Notes: generated by a model not told the origin, from the letters alone. DNA of 64,000 nt from Amborella trichopoda (GCF_000471905.2 NW_006500356.1:2582334-2646333), one strand, 5' to 3'; positions 48,447 to 61,195 are shown, numbered from the stretch's first letter. Numbers and translations: made by a program.

Positions 48447-50529
48447 TGACTGCTGGACACTTGACTAAAAAGAAACAAAGGAAAATATATTGTTTTTCTT
48501 TAAATTTCTTACCATAGAATATGAGAAAAGACTGAGAAAAATAAATGATCTCATTGTATACTTTTCTTTTTTTTATTTAACCAAATTGTACCCCACCAAG
48601 CTAGTGTTAAATATGGATTAAGGAAAATGTAGCCCTTTTCTGTTATGTCATAGAGTATGGAAAATGCCAGAAAATGTCCCTTTTCCTAAATTTTCTTGTC
48701 ATAGAGTATGGAAAACATCGAAAAATGTTCCGTAAAATCATGGAGGTTATAAACCGTTCTTATTACTCTATACACTTGGTCGTTACAGCCACATATGTTC
48801 CTTAAGGGACCAGGCAAGAGGTTTATATAGCCCTAGAGTATGCAATCATACCATTATCCTCATTTTACTCTCTAAAGTATGAACCTCCCCTACATCCAAT
48901 TAACTGGTGTGGTAGTTGTACCAGCCCACCCCTGCAGCATCAATAAATGCCCTTGTGACTCATTAAGAGGAACTTACAAGTTTGGTAAACCCGCTTATCG
49001 TGTTCTCCAATGCATGCAAATCATGTATGTATGATCATCTTAGGGCTACTAATCTCTATTAGCCGACTAAATATTTATTCAATTATTCTCATAATACCTA
49101 TGATCATTACACAAGTTCGTGCTTAGAGCAGTTACACATTTCAATTTCAAATTCCCACACCCTCGGTCATCATGGGTAACACACTTTCTCAACCGTGCAT
49201 ATATTGTATAGTCAAGACCTTGCCTATGTCCCGTCAGGTTGGTACCCATGGCTCAACTAACGTAGCCTCAACCCGTTCTTATTGTTGGTCCGCTAAGTCC
49301 CACTAACCTAGCTATCCATGCGATTGCTATCCAATGTCTTGCACTAGGGCCTTTTGCTGCAAGCCTACATGTGTCTGCGCATCCACGGACCACGCTACAC
49401 CATCCTCACCTCCTACCGAAGTTTGGTCAAGACTTAAAGAACTCAAATTCCTTAAATATTTGCCGATCTAAAGAATTAGCCCATCAGAAAAAATAGTTAA
49501 AGTTGCATAAGTCATATAGGACTTTCTAAGTCGAAAAATTATCTTACTGTAAGGACTAAGGACTACAGCATATTCCACATAGCCCCCGTGAGTGACGCTG
49601 CAGAAAGGGGTCTCATCCCAATAGAATTGTGATAGGTTTCAAAGCATGAGACACTTTGCAAAGTCTATCCCTCTTTCACACCCTTCACCATGGCATTCTC
49701 AGATGTGCTATTCTTCTCCTTTTGCTCTTTACTTGTATGCCCTAGTAACATCAAGACCGCAAAGAGACAAGTCTGAATGGGGTCGACCCCAATCCTATAG
49801 GGTCCGGACATGACCCGAAAAAGGTGTGGTCCAAGCTTTTCGAACCCCAATCTTTAGTTTAACTAATTAGTCCCAGGTTGGATCAAGTCAAGCTCAAACA
49901 CCAACCCACACCAAGCTAGAGTCCAACCGAATTGGGCCTAGATTTGCCATTTGCCAGGCTAGTGTCAGGCCACCAATCCACCTCGTGGGTACCCGATCGG
50001 GTTGACCTGGCGGCCCACGCGGATCGGATTCGAAACCCACCCTATGTTTTCTTTCCTAGTACCACGTGAATCCACAAGTCATTTGGGCTTCTCAGGTCCT
50101 CGCTTTTTCTTTTGGTATCCTAAACTTGTTTAGTATTTAATTAGTTTTAATGCTCTTAAACCTTTTAATTTCTTTGTATTCATTAACAAACCTTTTCATC
50201 AATACTTTAAAATCTATCATAAGGTTTAATTAAGGCGGCTGAATTGGTGGAAGCTTATCGGAGGAAGTGGAGTAAGGTGTAGGCAAAGATGGAAAAGCCA
50301 ATTAAAGACCATTTGAGTGTGGATGCAAGGAAGATGCTCCATACCTTACGCCATATGTGCACGTCACACTTCATGACGTAAGCAACACTTTTTTTAAAGC
50401 CTCCACTTATCTCTAAGCTTTTGCACACCTGGCCTTTTGCACAGGCCAGCCTTCACTATTTTATCTCCTTATATTAATGAAATCTTACTTTTAACATTAA
50501 AAAGAAAAAAGAGAGAGATATCATAAAAA
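48447..50529. other. No gene seen
   Basis: Moderate GC content; repeats of CATAGAGTATGGAAAA near 48650-48720. No coding region with family features was recognised. Confidence 0.5.
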
Positions 50530-50538
50530 ATAAGAAAG

Positions 50539-50865
50539 GGAAAAAATTATAAAGAGCCGAGGCTCTAAATAATTAAATTAGAGTCTACCTTAAAAATTTC
50601 ACTAGAAAATGTTGTTTTGATGCCCAAAGATCTTCAAATTGATCATCTAGACATCAAGATGCATGGATATGAGAAAAAAATGGATTTTAAATTTTGGAAA
50701 TAGTACATTTTGTAATGCATTTTTGGACCGTCAATTTTCAAGATTTTCAAATTTTCATAGATCTGCTCAATCTACACTATTTTTTAAGCTTTAAACTTTA
50801 TAAATAAAGAATAGGTAGACTCTAATTTGATTGTTTAGAGCCTTGATTCTATACAAACTGCACCC
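50539..50865. mobile_element. Mutator-type MITE, 9-bp duplication with 7/9 match
   Basis: Starts GGAAAAAATTATAAAGAGCC and ends CTATACAAACTGCACCC. The inverted repeats include GGCTCTAAATAATTAAATTA and its partner. Flanks are ATAAGAAAG (50530-50538) and ATAACAAAA (50866-50874). Confidence 0.85.
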
Positions 50866-51623
50866 ATAACAAAATATTTGTGGGCGTATCAATTTGGTTT
50901 TGATGGTCTAATGGGGTCGTGGTCGTAGGACCACCTAAGCCCCATTTAAAGGTTTTTAGTGACTTCCGTTCTCACTAATGATTGAAAAATACACTATCTC
51001 AAAAAAAAAAAAAAAGGAGTAGGAGTTCATCATCCCCACTGACTTATTTAAAAATAAATAAATAAATTATGGAATGCTAAAAAATATTACAAAAACTAGT
51101 TATTTAGTATTTTATGAAGGAAATAAGATTTTTAAAAAAAGGTATTTTTAACTCTATATATTTGGGGAAATTCGCACAGGGAGAATTAAAAGGACAATGA
51201 ATTACAAGCAAAAAGAAGCAATTTATCATACAAGTAATCAAGCACGGGTCATCATGAAGACATTGTTATTTTTTTCTTGAATATATATAAAACAATGTAA
51301 CGAGAAAAAATTCATTGGACAAACTGATTTTGATTAAGGCTGTCATAGTAAAGTATGAATACCAGGTCTTGTGGTCAGGCTCCCAAAGGCGAGATGTAAG
51401 ATCAAATAAAATTGAAACAGAGGGAGAAAGATGAATGAATGGGACTTGGTCTAATGAAGCTAGAACTTCAAAGTAATATTAGGCATATATTTTCATAGTT
51501 TTTGTTAATGGTGATAGAACATGACTATATTTCCTTTAAAATAAAATAAAAAGGTTTTAAAAACGTTGAAAAAACACTTTTAAAATACAACCATAATTTT
51601 TTTGAAGAGGTTCATATTTTGAA

Positions 51624-51998
51624 GGAAAAAGTTTATACAAGGATACAACCTTAAAATGTAGAATTACATATGCACATAAAAAATCCATCATAAAATGTGG
51701 TTTTAAAGTTGAAAAAGCCTCTAATGGATCATCTCAATGTGGACATGTATGAATATGGAGAAAAAAAAAAACATTTCGAGTCCTCAAAAATAGTGCATCT
51801 TGTAATATATTATCTAGACCGTTTATTTTTAAGATTTTCATATATTTATGGATCTACTTGATTTTGAAAGTGTTTATTTAGATATGAAGATAGATTTCCA
51901 GATAATCCTAAGAATTTTTTACCTTAAAAATACATGTTATCAAAAAAAAATTGGAGGTGCGCCCTTATTGGATTGTTTAAGGTTGCAAAACGGCACCC
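51624..51998. mobile_element. Mutator-type MITE with perfect 9-bp duplication
   Basis: Starts GGAAAAAGTTTATACAAGG and ends TTGCAAAACGGCACCC. Flanked by TATTTTGAA at 51615-51623 and 51999-52007. It lies about 470 bases beyond bHLH exon 2, where a third exon might be expected. Confidence 0.93.
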
Positions 51999-52465
51999 TA
52001 TTTTGAATGGGATATCATTAACTATGGCAACAATTTTCTTCACCTATTGTAAGTTTGTAACTACAGAAAGGGAAAGTTACCAACGTCTCTCTCTATGCGT
52101 GTCGCAGAGGCAGGGTGTGATCGTCGTACGAATTGACAGAAACGAAAGGACACATTCAATAATTACATGGCAGAAGATAAGGCATGGAGGAATGCCACGA
52201 ATTACACGTGAAAATGAAGTATCAGATAGATATTTCTTTTTAACCGAGGACACTAAAGACATTAGATTAACTGATTTTTTTATTTTTGGAGGGAGAGGGA
52301 GATAGCAAAAGTTTCCCACTGAGGAGAGAGACCTGTTTTCCTGTGTGTGTTTTAGAGAGAGAGACTGTTTGTGTGTGTGTGTTAGGGAGAGATAGAGAGA
52401 GAATCACATGCATTTTCTCTCTCTCTCCCTATCCCTAGAGAGAGAGAATAGGAGGTAAAACATAC

Positions 52466-53259
52466 CTGACAATGGAGAACTGCGATCATCTTATCATCCA
52501 TGGTGTTGAAGTTAGCATTCACAATTTCGGCCCCTTCTTCTTGCAAAGCCAATACAACATCATGGATCCTAAACCTGTCACTGCTACACACCTCAACAAC
52601 TATGCTGACCTCTACACTCGACCCCAATGCTTGAACCTTTATAATCGGCAAATAGCTGTTTTTCCTCACTCCAACGCCCTCTTCCTCTTCAATTTTCACA
52701 CCCTTCTTCTTCAACATGTCCCTTTCCTCTTTCAAAACCTCTATATTTTTCTCAAAATTCTTTATGTACTCAATCACCTCCCCCAGCCTATCCGGCATCG
52801 AAATCGCTTCCTACAGAGAGAGTCCAACGAACTCGTTACTTGTATCGAATGAATACGGTTCACAACTTATTAATGGATCAGTAATTACAATTTGGAGCTA
52901 ATATTAGCACCCATATTTTAATGTTTTATAGTTATCGCACACTTCATATTTTCATCCCTGTTTTATTTAACTAAAATTACAGGATCAGTGTGACTGCTAA
53001 AAACATTGTTACTAGAAGGTGGCATCTTCATGACAACAACAACAAGAAGAAGAAGGTTGAGAATGGGACTGGGGTCACGGCCACCATTCTCACTAACACT
53101 TTCAAAAAATCGACTCTTTCGGAATCGGGTAGGGGCCTCACTGATCTACCCGAGAAAATAAATAAATAAATAAATAAGAAGGAAAATGCTTCAACTCCAT
53201 CATCATCTAAAGAAAGGTAGACCTGTAATTCAGTAATGTAAGCCCAAAATCTCTCTCTC

Positions 53260-53293
<34 letters not shown>

Positions 53294-53432
53294 AATGAGT
53301 GCTCACCTTAGAGCTCTGCTGTGGTGTGAGAGCCATAAGCTTGGAGAAGAGGGCTTTCATATTCATCCTCCTCAGTTTCTCGATTGTCTTTCTTTCAGGT
53401 TTTGCAGAACCTTGATGCTCCATGTTTTCCAT
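52466..53432 (-). CDS. bHLH162-like transcription factor (two exons found; 3' exon not identified)
   Basis: Exon 1 is 53307-53432 (42 residues) and exon 2 is 52466-52810 (115 residues). The 496-base intron 52811-53306 has donor AAG|GTGAGC and acceptor CTGTAG|GAAGCG, phase 0. The joined protein reads ERKTIEKLRRMNMKALFSKL (basic region and helix 1), a loop ending QQSSK/EAIS, then helix 2 (MPDRLGEVIEYIKNFEKNIE) and a charged coiled region. Residues about 95-155 form an ACT-like domain ending VLHCQ. The basic region keeps the DNA-contacting Glu and Arg but lacks the usual His, as in the bHLH118/126/162 group, which I infer as its subfamily. A good donor (CAG|GTATG) follows exon 2, so a short third exon is expected. 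None was recognised before a MITE at 51998, and read-through would add about 27 low-complexity residues. Start may be 53432 or Met4 (53423). Confidence 0.85.
53262..53292. repeat. CT microsatellite in the bHLH intron
   Basis: CT repeat of about 30 bases, starting some 14 bases inside intron 1 from its donor. An AAAT/AATA repeat (53157-53178) lies further into the same intron. Confidence 0.85.
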
Positions 53433-53756
53433 TTTCTCTCTCTTATTTTCTGAGTTCTTGTTGACTGCGCCAATTAGTTAGGAAATGAGGGAGCTTGAGA
53501 TCTTTGGCAGAGGTTGTTGTGGGTTTTTAAGGACAATCGAAACACAGGGCAGGTGCTGCACTGAAAATAACATCTCTTTCCCTGAAACTGCCAATATTTT
53601 TAGAAAGACTAAAATGCCCTTCTGCCCTCTCTTTTGGCGTTACTTTAATTAGTTACCCACCTACTTAAAAAGGGTTGCGGTTTGTGGAGGGTATCAACAT
53701 TAAACGATCACAGTTAAGTTCATATTAGAAAAACAAAAAGGAGTGCTTTAGTACTG

Positions 53757-54085
53757 ACCTTAAATTTTTAGGTAAAATACGAAAATGCTCCTCTTCTATA
53801 ATAAAATTACAAAAGTAAGTCGACCAATGTATTATTTTTATTTTTATTTTTCAAAATTGTCTCTTTATCGACTCGATTTTTTTTTTTTCTTGTTTTTTTG
53901 TTAGTAAGGCAGTGCCTTAAAGTTTGAGGCACTGCCCTACTAACGAAAAAATTTGATTAAATTCGCGTTGACCGAAAGGTAATTTTGAAAAAACAAAAAA
54001 CGACCGGATGACCGACTTTCTTTGTAATTTCTTACTATAAACGTGGCATTTTGAATTTTACCTAAAATTTTAGAGTCCGTAAGTA
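53757..54085. mobile_element. Long-hairpin (foldback) MITE upstream of the bHLH gene
   Basis: The whole element is close to a palindrome. The outer ends TTTTTAGGTAAAATACG and its near-complement at about 54050-54075 pair. The centre 53900-53943 pairs GTTAGTAAGGCAGTGCC with GGCACTGCCCTACTAAC around a loop of about ten bases. The transcript would fold into one stem of about 150 bp. It starts about 325 bases upstream of the bHLH ATG. No target duplication was resolved. Confidence 0.75.
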
Positions 54086-54102
54086 AATTACTAAAAAATA
54101 AC

Positions 54103-54118
54103 ACACACACACACACAA
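54103..54118. repeat. AC microsatellite
   Basis: About eight AC units just outside the right end of the foldback MITE. Confidence 0.8.
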
Positions 54119-54838
54119 AAATCAAAAGTAAGTTGAACCTTCTAATCTTGTTTAAGATGCAATCCAGAACCTGAAACCCCTGTTAGAGCCTAAAAATGTA
54201 GTTCAACTCCTAATTGCGAATTTGTAGCTTTTGAGTGGTAAGACGGAGTGAATCTATAAATACTTGATAACAATCAAGAAATCTGCACTATTTGTAAACT
54301 TTGAATTCTTCTTTTTAGATCCATAGTAAAAATTGTGATTACCAGCTGGAGGATTTTCTAGCATCACAAGACCTTGTTTTTGAAGTACGCCTTCGCCCCC
54401 ACCTCCTCCCCCCAAACAGAAAAAAGAAAAAGAGAGAGAAGTATACGGTTCGTCAAAGGTGTATGGCATATGATACACAATGCTAGCATACTTCATTCGT
54501 CCATAAGGATAGACGGCGGTGATTCATACTCCCATGGTCTTTATAACCTATACACCGCTATTATGGTATACAACCCTTTTCCCATATATCTCAAATAAAT
54601 TGGAAAATGATCACAATACCTCCTGCTAGTTGGGTGATGGGAATTATACCGTGTATGTATATGTCTAGTGACAATTTTTTAGGATTAATAAAAATCAAAA
54701 CCTAATATCAAAGTGACAAAAAAATTTACCCCAAAATTGTATCACAAAATTTGAGCTATGGATTTTACAACAATATTTCGTATAAAATATCAGAGAGGGT
54801 GTAGTCACATTAGTACTAATATATTGGATTTTATTGAA

Positions 54839-55237
54839 GGTGTGGTTTCAATCATGTTGCAATATTAAACAACCAAAGTAAGGTGCAACTCTGAATTTTT
54901 GTATGAGATATAATTTTAGGGTCACAAATTTTTAGGAAGGTGTAAGAATCCATTTTTATCTTTAATTATAAAATTTTAAACTCCAAAAATGGTTCAAATC
55001 AAGCAAATCTATAAGCACATAAAAATCTTGAAAATAAACAGTCTAGATAATGTGTTACAAGATGTGCTATTTTTAGTTCTTAAATCTCTTTTTTTTTATT
55101 CTCCATATCTATAAATCTCCATGTCAAGATGATCAATTAAATGTTTTACCAACATCAAAACAACTGTTTTGGAAAGATTTTAGAGGTACGCCTTAATTCT
55201 ATACTTTTAATGTGTCAACCTCATATGAACTTTTCCC
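54839..55237. mobile_element. Mutator-type MITE, 9-bp duplication with 7/9 match
   Basis: Starts GGTGTGGTTTCAATCATG and ends CATATGAACTTTTCCC. Flanks are TTTATTGAA (54830-54838) and TTTGTTAAA (55238-55246). Confidence 0.85.
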
Positions 55238-55348
55238 TTTGTTAAAACTTGAACTTTGAAGTTAAACGTGGTTTGTCAAGAATAATAAATATTAAACACA
55301 TAAAGAACTTGGTTTAACGGTTAATAAATAGGAGAGAAAGCAACAGGT

Positions 55349-55650
55349 TAGGGGCGGCAATGGGTCAGGTGGTCCGCCCCGCTCGGTTGACTCACCCCTA
55401 AAAACGTAGAGCCTAGGACACAAACTGTGGCCCCGAGGGCCAGGCTAGGGAGGCAGTGCAAGCTGGGCCGGCCCTCTTTTTTTCTTGTTTTCTATTTTAT
55501 TTTTGCTTCATTCACTTTTGGCTCGACCTGGCGGTAATAGGACCAGGATAGGGCTTGAGTCCGCCGTATAGGGAAAAAGGCCGGGCCAGGGACCCTGCGT
55601 AGGCGAGCCCTGCCAAGGGACAAGTGTGGCCCCGCCCGTTGCCACCGTTA
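55349..55650. mobile_element. GC-rich hAT-type MITE, degenerate right end
   Basis: Starts TAGGGGCGGCAATGGGTC and ends near CCCGTTGCCACCGTTA. The interior is rich in GGCC and GGGCC words. The flanking 8-mers (CAACAGGT, CCGCGGCC) do not match, so the right boundary or copy history is uncertain. Confidence 0.65.
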
Positions 55651-57739
55651 CCGCGGCCAAGTACTGTGGTATTTGTTGAGTGTTGTTGGTTTGAGATTAC
55701 GAGGAGGAGACATGGGTATTTTTGTAAACGGTTAGTTAACTTACCGTGTGAAGCTAAGACTTATATTGACGAAAACTGTAGTAAACGCGGCGTATATGAA
55801 GCCAACACTGTGCGTCAGTGTTTGGACTTTTTGACTACCACCGACCATTAATTTCAAAAGCACCCTCAGAAATTGGAGCCCGCTCAATTCATTCAATGAC
55901 AAAGAAAAGGCCTCTGTTTGCTTTAATCCACAAAAGGGCCCATGTCCCTTCCTTTATGATCTCTAATTTGGCCAAATCCGTAGTGAATTCTTCAATATTA
56001 TTTCAAAGTTTAAAAGTCCTAAGACTAAAATATCAAGAAATTATTTTTAGTTTATAAATAAAAAAAGTATATATAAAATGTCAATCTCATACTGTAGAAG
56101 TAAGGTGTATTGAAAACGTTGCTATGATGTCAAATAATCCTGAAATTGATCGTCCCGACCTCGACATATATGGATTCAAAGAAAAAAAGATTTTAAGTTC
56201 TAAAAGTAGTACACCCTGTAATCCATTATCTAGACCAACCATTTTAAAAAATAAAAATAAAAAATTTATAGATGCACTCGATTTATACCATCTTTATAGT
56301 TTTAGGTTTCATATTTATAGGTGAAAGTAGATTTTTAGGATATTGTAAGAGTTTCCAACACCAAAAGCACATATTTTAACAATAGATGTATGGCTTATTT
56401 AAAGTTGACACCTTATATGAACAGTAGCCTTTACAAATGGACACGGTTTCTATGGGTCCATGTAGAAAAGAGTCGACTATTAAAAATCTATTTTTGAGAT
56501 AGATTTTTGGACCAAATTTTTAACGACATGCAATCTCTAATATGGAGATCATGAAGATAAATAAATAAATAAATTTTAAGAAATAAAAATAATGATTTTA
56601 TGAAGAAAACATTTGGACCGTTAGTTTAAATTGTTTTTAGATGGACCACCTATTTGCATCCATCTTAAAGATGGATGCTTTATACTTTGGGACTGCATAT
56701 TGTAGAAATGCAGTCCAGCCCGCATAGAAAGTAGATATTTAGAAGCCTTTGGTGAGCACCTCAACCATAGCTCTGAATGCTGCTCTAAAGGGTACACACT
56801 GTGCATGCACGTACGAGCATCATAGTGGGCTTACTCTTTGGGAAAAATAAAAAAGTAAAAGGCAAGATAATCTTTGCATGGCTTTTGAGAGTAGATAGAG
56901 TTGATTATTGGTTCCCCACACATCCCATTCTTGTTTGGGTTCACACATTTGGGGAGACAGGGCCAGCTCTTTTCTCCTTCGGGATTAACCAGAGAAGGAA
57001 AAATCATTTAGATTTTTATTTCTTCGAAATTATAGTTCCTCGAAAAGTTCGTTTCTGACTGTGGTTAACACGGAATAATTTTGTTAACTTTTAGGAATGA
57101 AAGTTGTTTTTCGGTTTCTTTATTGCAAGCTCATGAGTTGCAATGGGTCTAATTTTGTGTTTTAAGTTTTTATTTTATTTTCAGAGCTTAAGTAGCCTAA
57201 TGTAATCCATACAAAAAAGATGAGTACAAGGCAGTAAGAGCTGGGGACCATTTTTTAGAGCTAATGTGACATTTCATCTCCACCTCTACTTTTCCTTATC
57301 GAAATCCAAACAAAATAAGAGGGAAGGGGTCATGCAACCTGACAAATAGACCTTTAGGAGACGATCAGTCCTTTCTCCTTTCATACTATCTTCTTTTCAC
57401 TGGCTTTGCATGTGTGGTGGAAATAAGGTAAATTGTCATGTTATATAAAAGAGACGGGAGCCATGGGTTAAGAGATACTAAGTAAGAGGCACACGATGTG
57501 AATAGAGGGTCCTATACGATAGAAGCTCCAAATTATTGTGTAAAAGGATGCCTAATTATCTCTCCAGGTTTTGACTTAGTGGTCTTGCATTTATTGGCAT
57601 GAAAAGACACAATCAAGACTGTCAATGGTTGGCTAGGCCCTTGGGTTTTTAATTCTTTTTTTCCTATGTCTGGAGTTTTGGTTCTCAACTCCATTGAGTT
57701 TGGGCTTGGACCTCAAAATCGCAACATTGGTTTGGAGCC
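55651..57739. other. No gene seen apart from the MITE at 56060-56429
   Basis: Short unassigned frames; no conserved motif. Confidence 0.55.
56060..56429. mobile_element. Mutator-type MITE, 9-bp duplication with 8/9 match
   Basis: Contains the family core GATCGTCCCGACCTCGACAT and ends TTATATGAACAGTAGCC. Flanks are TTTATAAAT (56051-56059) and TTTACAAAT (56430-56438). Confidence 0.85.
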
Positions 57740-57748
57740 TTATTCCAA

Positions 57749-58139
57749 GGAAAAAGCTCATATAAGGTCTCAACCTTATACTGAGGTGCACCTAAAAAAC
57801 CCAGTAGTGAAGGTTGTTTTTTTGTTGGAAAATCCTCAAATTGATCATCTCGACCTCGAGATTTATAGATTTGGAAAAAAAAAAGAAGGTATTTTTAGTA
57901 CCAAAAATAGTTAATCATTTGACACATTATTTGGACCATCCATTTTTGAGATTTTCAAGTGTATATAGATCTGTTTGATTGTCATCATTTCTGAAACTTT
58001 AAATTTCATAATTGGCAGGGAACAATAGATTTTTATATCACCGCAAAGCTTTATGGTACTGAAACTGCAATTTTGGCACAGTTTTCAAATGCACTTTACT
58101 GCAATAATATAAAATTGACACTTTATATGAACCTCACCC
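57749..58139. mobile_element. Mutator-type MITE with perfect 9-bp duplication
   Basis: Starts GGAAAAAGCTCATATAAGG and ends TTATATGAACCTCACCC. Flanked by TTATTCCAA at 57740-57748 and 58140-58148. The core GATCATCTCGACCTCGAGAT is almost intact. Confidence 0.93.
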
Positions 58140-58148
58140 TTATTCCAA

Positions 58149-60569
58149 TTATGAGGTGGCATGAAAGATTGGATTTTGCTTTTGAAGGCATGGCCCAATG
58201 TTTGGCATTGTTATGCTTTTCTCTGCCAAAGGAGTTATATTTCCAAAATATACGGTGTAAAAGATCATAACAGCTAAAAAATCTGGGTAAGATTAAAGAA
58301 AATTTGGGGAAATTTAACAAAATATATTTAATTACTAATCATTTAATATTTTACGAATTTTTAACTATTCTTACTCATGTGTATTTCGATGAGATTTTTA
58401 AAATTAAATAAAAATTTAGAAGTAAAATGTTAAATAATTCATCTCTTAAATACATTTTGCAATAAATTTCTCAAGCATTTGAGCCACCTAACTGAAACAC
58501 CTAGTATAATTCTAGCCCTATGTTGATATATTTTTATGTGGTTCTGGTTTTTTTCAATGGAAGTGAAATTGTCACAAGTGACCTTTCGGTAATAATTTCG
58601 AGATCTTTTTATTGTACTATAGAACGTACAATAAAGATGAAGAGTAATACAAACACGTTTTTACTATATCCAGGGGACTAATTTCCCTTTGACCATGAGT
58701 GTCCTTGTTTACCTATCTGGTAGTCAATTATCTTCTCTATTCTATCACCCAACAATCATTCACCTCATCGTTAGGTATGAATGGAGCATGATTCACCATT
58801 CCATATTTGGCAAGTCTTTGTCTACGATTTTTTCAAAAATTTAATCTGTTAAAGAACTCTGAGTTTTTTAAAATATCTTCAAAAAGTTGCATTTTTTTTT
58901 ATGAAACTGATATAAATTTGTATTTTTTTTTTTCAAAAAAATTTATAAAAACAACTTCTTTCTTATAAATTTATTTCTTTATTCAATCAATATTATTAAA
59001 TTTTGATTTAAAGATAAATACATTAATAATGAGAGTAAATTAAAAAACAATCCCATTGTACACATTTGCAAACATTGGTTGGGTATTTATTAGACTCGGT
59101 TATTTCTCTGCCGTATTTATATGCTGATATCCAAAATTGTCCTCCCTCCATGTTGTTTGATATATTTATTAAAGCCGTATATAAAGGTAGCCACATGGCA
59201 TTCAATTGGATGGAAAACCTTATAGAAGAGAGGACATCGAATAAATTCGTTCCAAAAATACAAAATCTGGGGTATATATACATAGGGGTGAGGTTTGAAT
59301 AAGGTGTCACCCTTATACTATTGAAGTAAGGTTTGCCTCAAAATCATGCTGAAAATATAGTTTCGGTGCCACAGAGCCTTGCAATGTTATGAAAATCTAT
59401 TGTTGCCCCCAATTATATAATTTAAAATTCCAAAAATGGTGATGTTCAAGCAGATCTATATATACTTAGGATTAAAAATCCCTTCTTTTTTTTTTATGTC
59501 AAAGAATCTCGAAGTCGAAATGATTAATTTGAGAATTTTTCATCCTAAGAACAACTTTTTCTGGTGGGTTTTTAGGTGGACCATACTCATACAGTATAAG
59601 GTGGCAGATTTTATGAACTTTTAGAGTAAGTACTTTTGACCTTTCTAGAAACGCGCTCCTCCTCTCTTTTCCGATACAAATTTGGAATTAGTTAGAAACA
59701 AGTAATTTCTTTTTATAAAAGTTCTCTGCTGTTTCCAATCCAAATTAAGATATAGCGTGGGTGATCACTTTTCACTCTATCCAACCCAAATTCGATCACT
59801 ACTCTCCTTTGATAACAAAACAGTACCTGTTTTTTTTCTCTCTCCCTCAAGAGGCTGGATTGACTGTTGAAGCCAAGCCTAGATGATTGGAACCATGACC
59901 AATTAATGTAGCAAACACGGGGATTCTTGAAGCGAACTTTGATGAAATTTATTTACTTTTTAAATCATATATATTTCAAACAGTGTTTTCATCATTTAAG
60001 ATTTTAGCTTAGAAGAAGATATGTAAAAGATATTGACAAAGATATATAAGCAACCCAAATGATTTTCAATACTGTTGGGAGCATACTGCTCTTTCGTTTT
60101 CTCAGGAAAAACCCAAGCTAGGAGCTTTTTTTAGGATCACAAATTTGGGGTGTAACTTCTGGCAAAATTCAAAAAGAGAAATCAAAAAAAAAAAATCCAA
60201 AAAAAGAAGAAGAAGAAAAAGATTGTGTATGTGCCCCAAAACATAAAACATCATGAGATTGAACAGGACTGCCCAACTTTTTGATGGGTAAAATCTCAAA
60301 ACTCAATTTTTTCTAGCAATTAATCATCTAATCTTAGGTGCATCCCAAAATTTTAGATAAAAAATAATAATTGATAGAGCTCTTTCGATTGAGGGAGCTA
60401 GTGTACAATACACTCATGCAAGAGCATGGTATATGCACTTCATAGGTAACAAGTGGTTCCCGTTTTAGGTAGGTCAGGCACATCGTGGGATGTACAACTT
60501 AACCAAAGATGAATTTTTAACTCAACTCTTTAATATTTTCAAGTATGTAGAGGTCGAATTTGTATGAAT
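58149..60569. other. No gene seen apart from the MITE at about 59286-59625
   Basis: AT-rich intergenic DNA with short low-complexity frames. Confidence 0.55.
59286..59625. mobile_element. Mutator-type MITE, ends approximate
   Basis: Starts near GGGTGAGGTTTGAATAAGG and ends near GATTTTATGAACTTTT. Inverted repeats include AAGGTGTCACCCTTATACTA and its partner around 59597. No target duplication was recognised. Confidence 0.65.
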
Positions 60570-61180
60570 TGTAGTGTATGCACAAGTTTTAAAACCTGAC
60601 GCGTTGATTTTTAATAAAGTAAAGAGTCAGAAAAATGCAACCGATCAGAAGTAACAAACAATAAAAGCAAAGCAATGAAAAATGATGCTTTTTTATACCA
60701 AAAATGTGACTTATCACAGGTGTGATTATAATCATAATATCTCTGGATGAAAACGATTGACTAAAAAAAAAGAAAAAACAAAAAAGTTCTTACCGGAGAG
60801 AACCAGAGATAAAAACTCATCTCTCAATTAACGTATGTACATTTTCTCTCTACACCAAGCGTTTCTTTTTGCACAATAGAAGTACTCTTTGCGCCTTGAC
60901 CTTTTTCTCTCTACATAACACCTATTTACAGAGAAAAGAAGGAACCATCTTTCCGAATCTCCTAGCTTTTAGGCAACTTTTTATCTATTCATTTTGGGTT
61001 CACATGAACGTCCTAGTCAACAAGATCACCCCATAAATTCCATTATTTTCAGGTAATAAAAATATAGCGATCCCTAAAGATAAAGAGTTACACCTCAAAT
61101 AGTAGGAAACCAAACCCTATTACTAGGAAACCAAAAAGTTTTCCCATATAGATTTGCTTAGGATTCAAGACATCTCAACA
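60570..61180 (-). repeat. 3' LTR of the decayed Copia element
   Basis: On the minus strand it begins TGTTGAGATGTCTTGAATCC directly after the polypurine tract and ends near GTGCATACACTACA. It shares the GTTGATTTTTAATAAAGTAAAG-type segment (first 18 bases at 60602) with the tandem LTRs at 1892-4861, so the two are related families. Confidence 0.7.
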
Positions 61181-61195
61181 AATCTCTATCTTGGC

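Noticed and set aside
52077..52110. Minus-strand segment reading RIERDVGNFPFL as the bHLH third exon
   Set aside because: Short, no convincing acceptor, and weak resemblance to the expected C-terminus.
52472..52852. 126-codon plus-strand frame
   Set aside because: Antisense shadow of bHLH exon 2.
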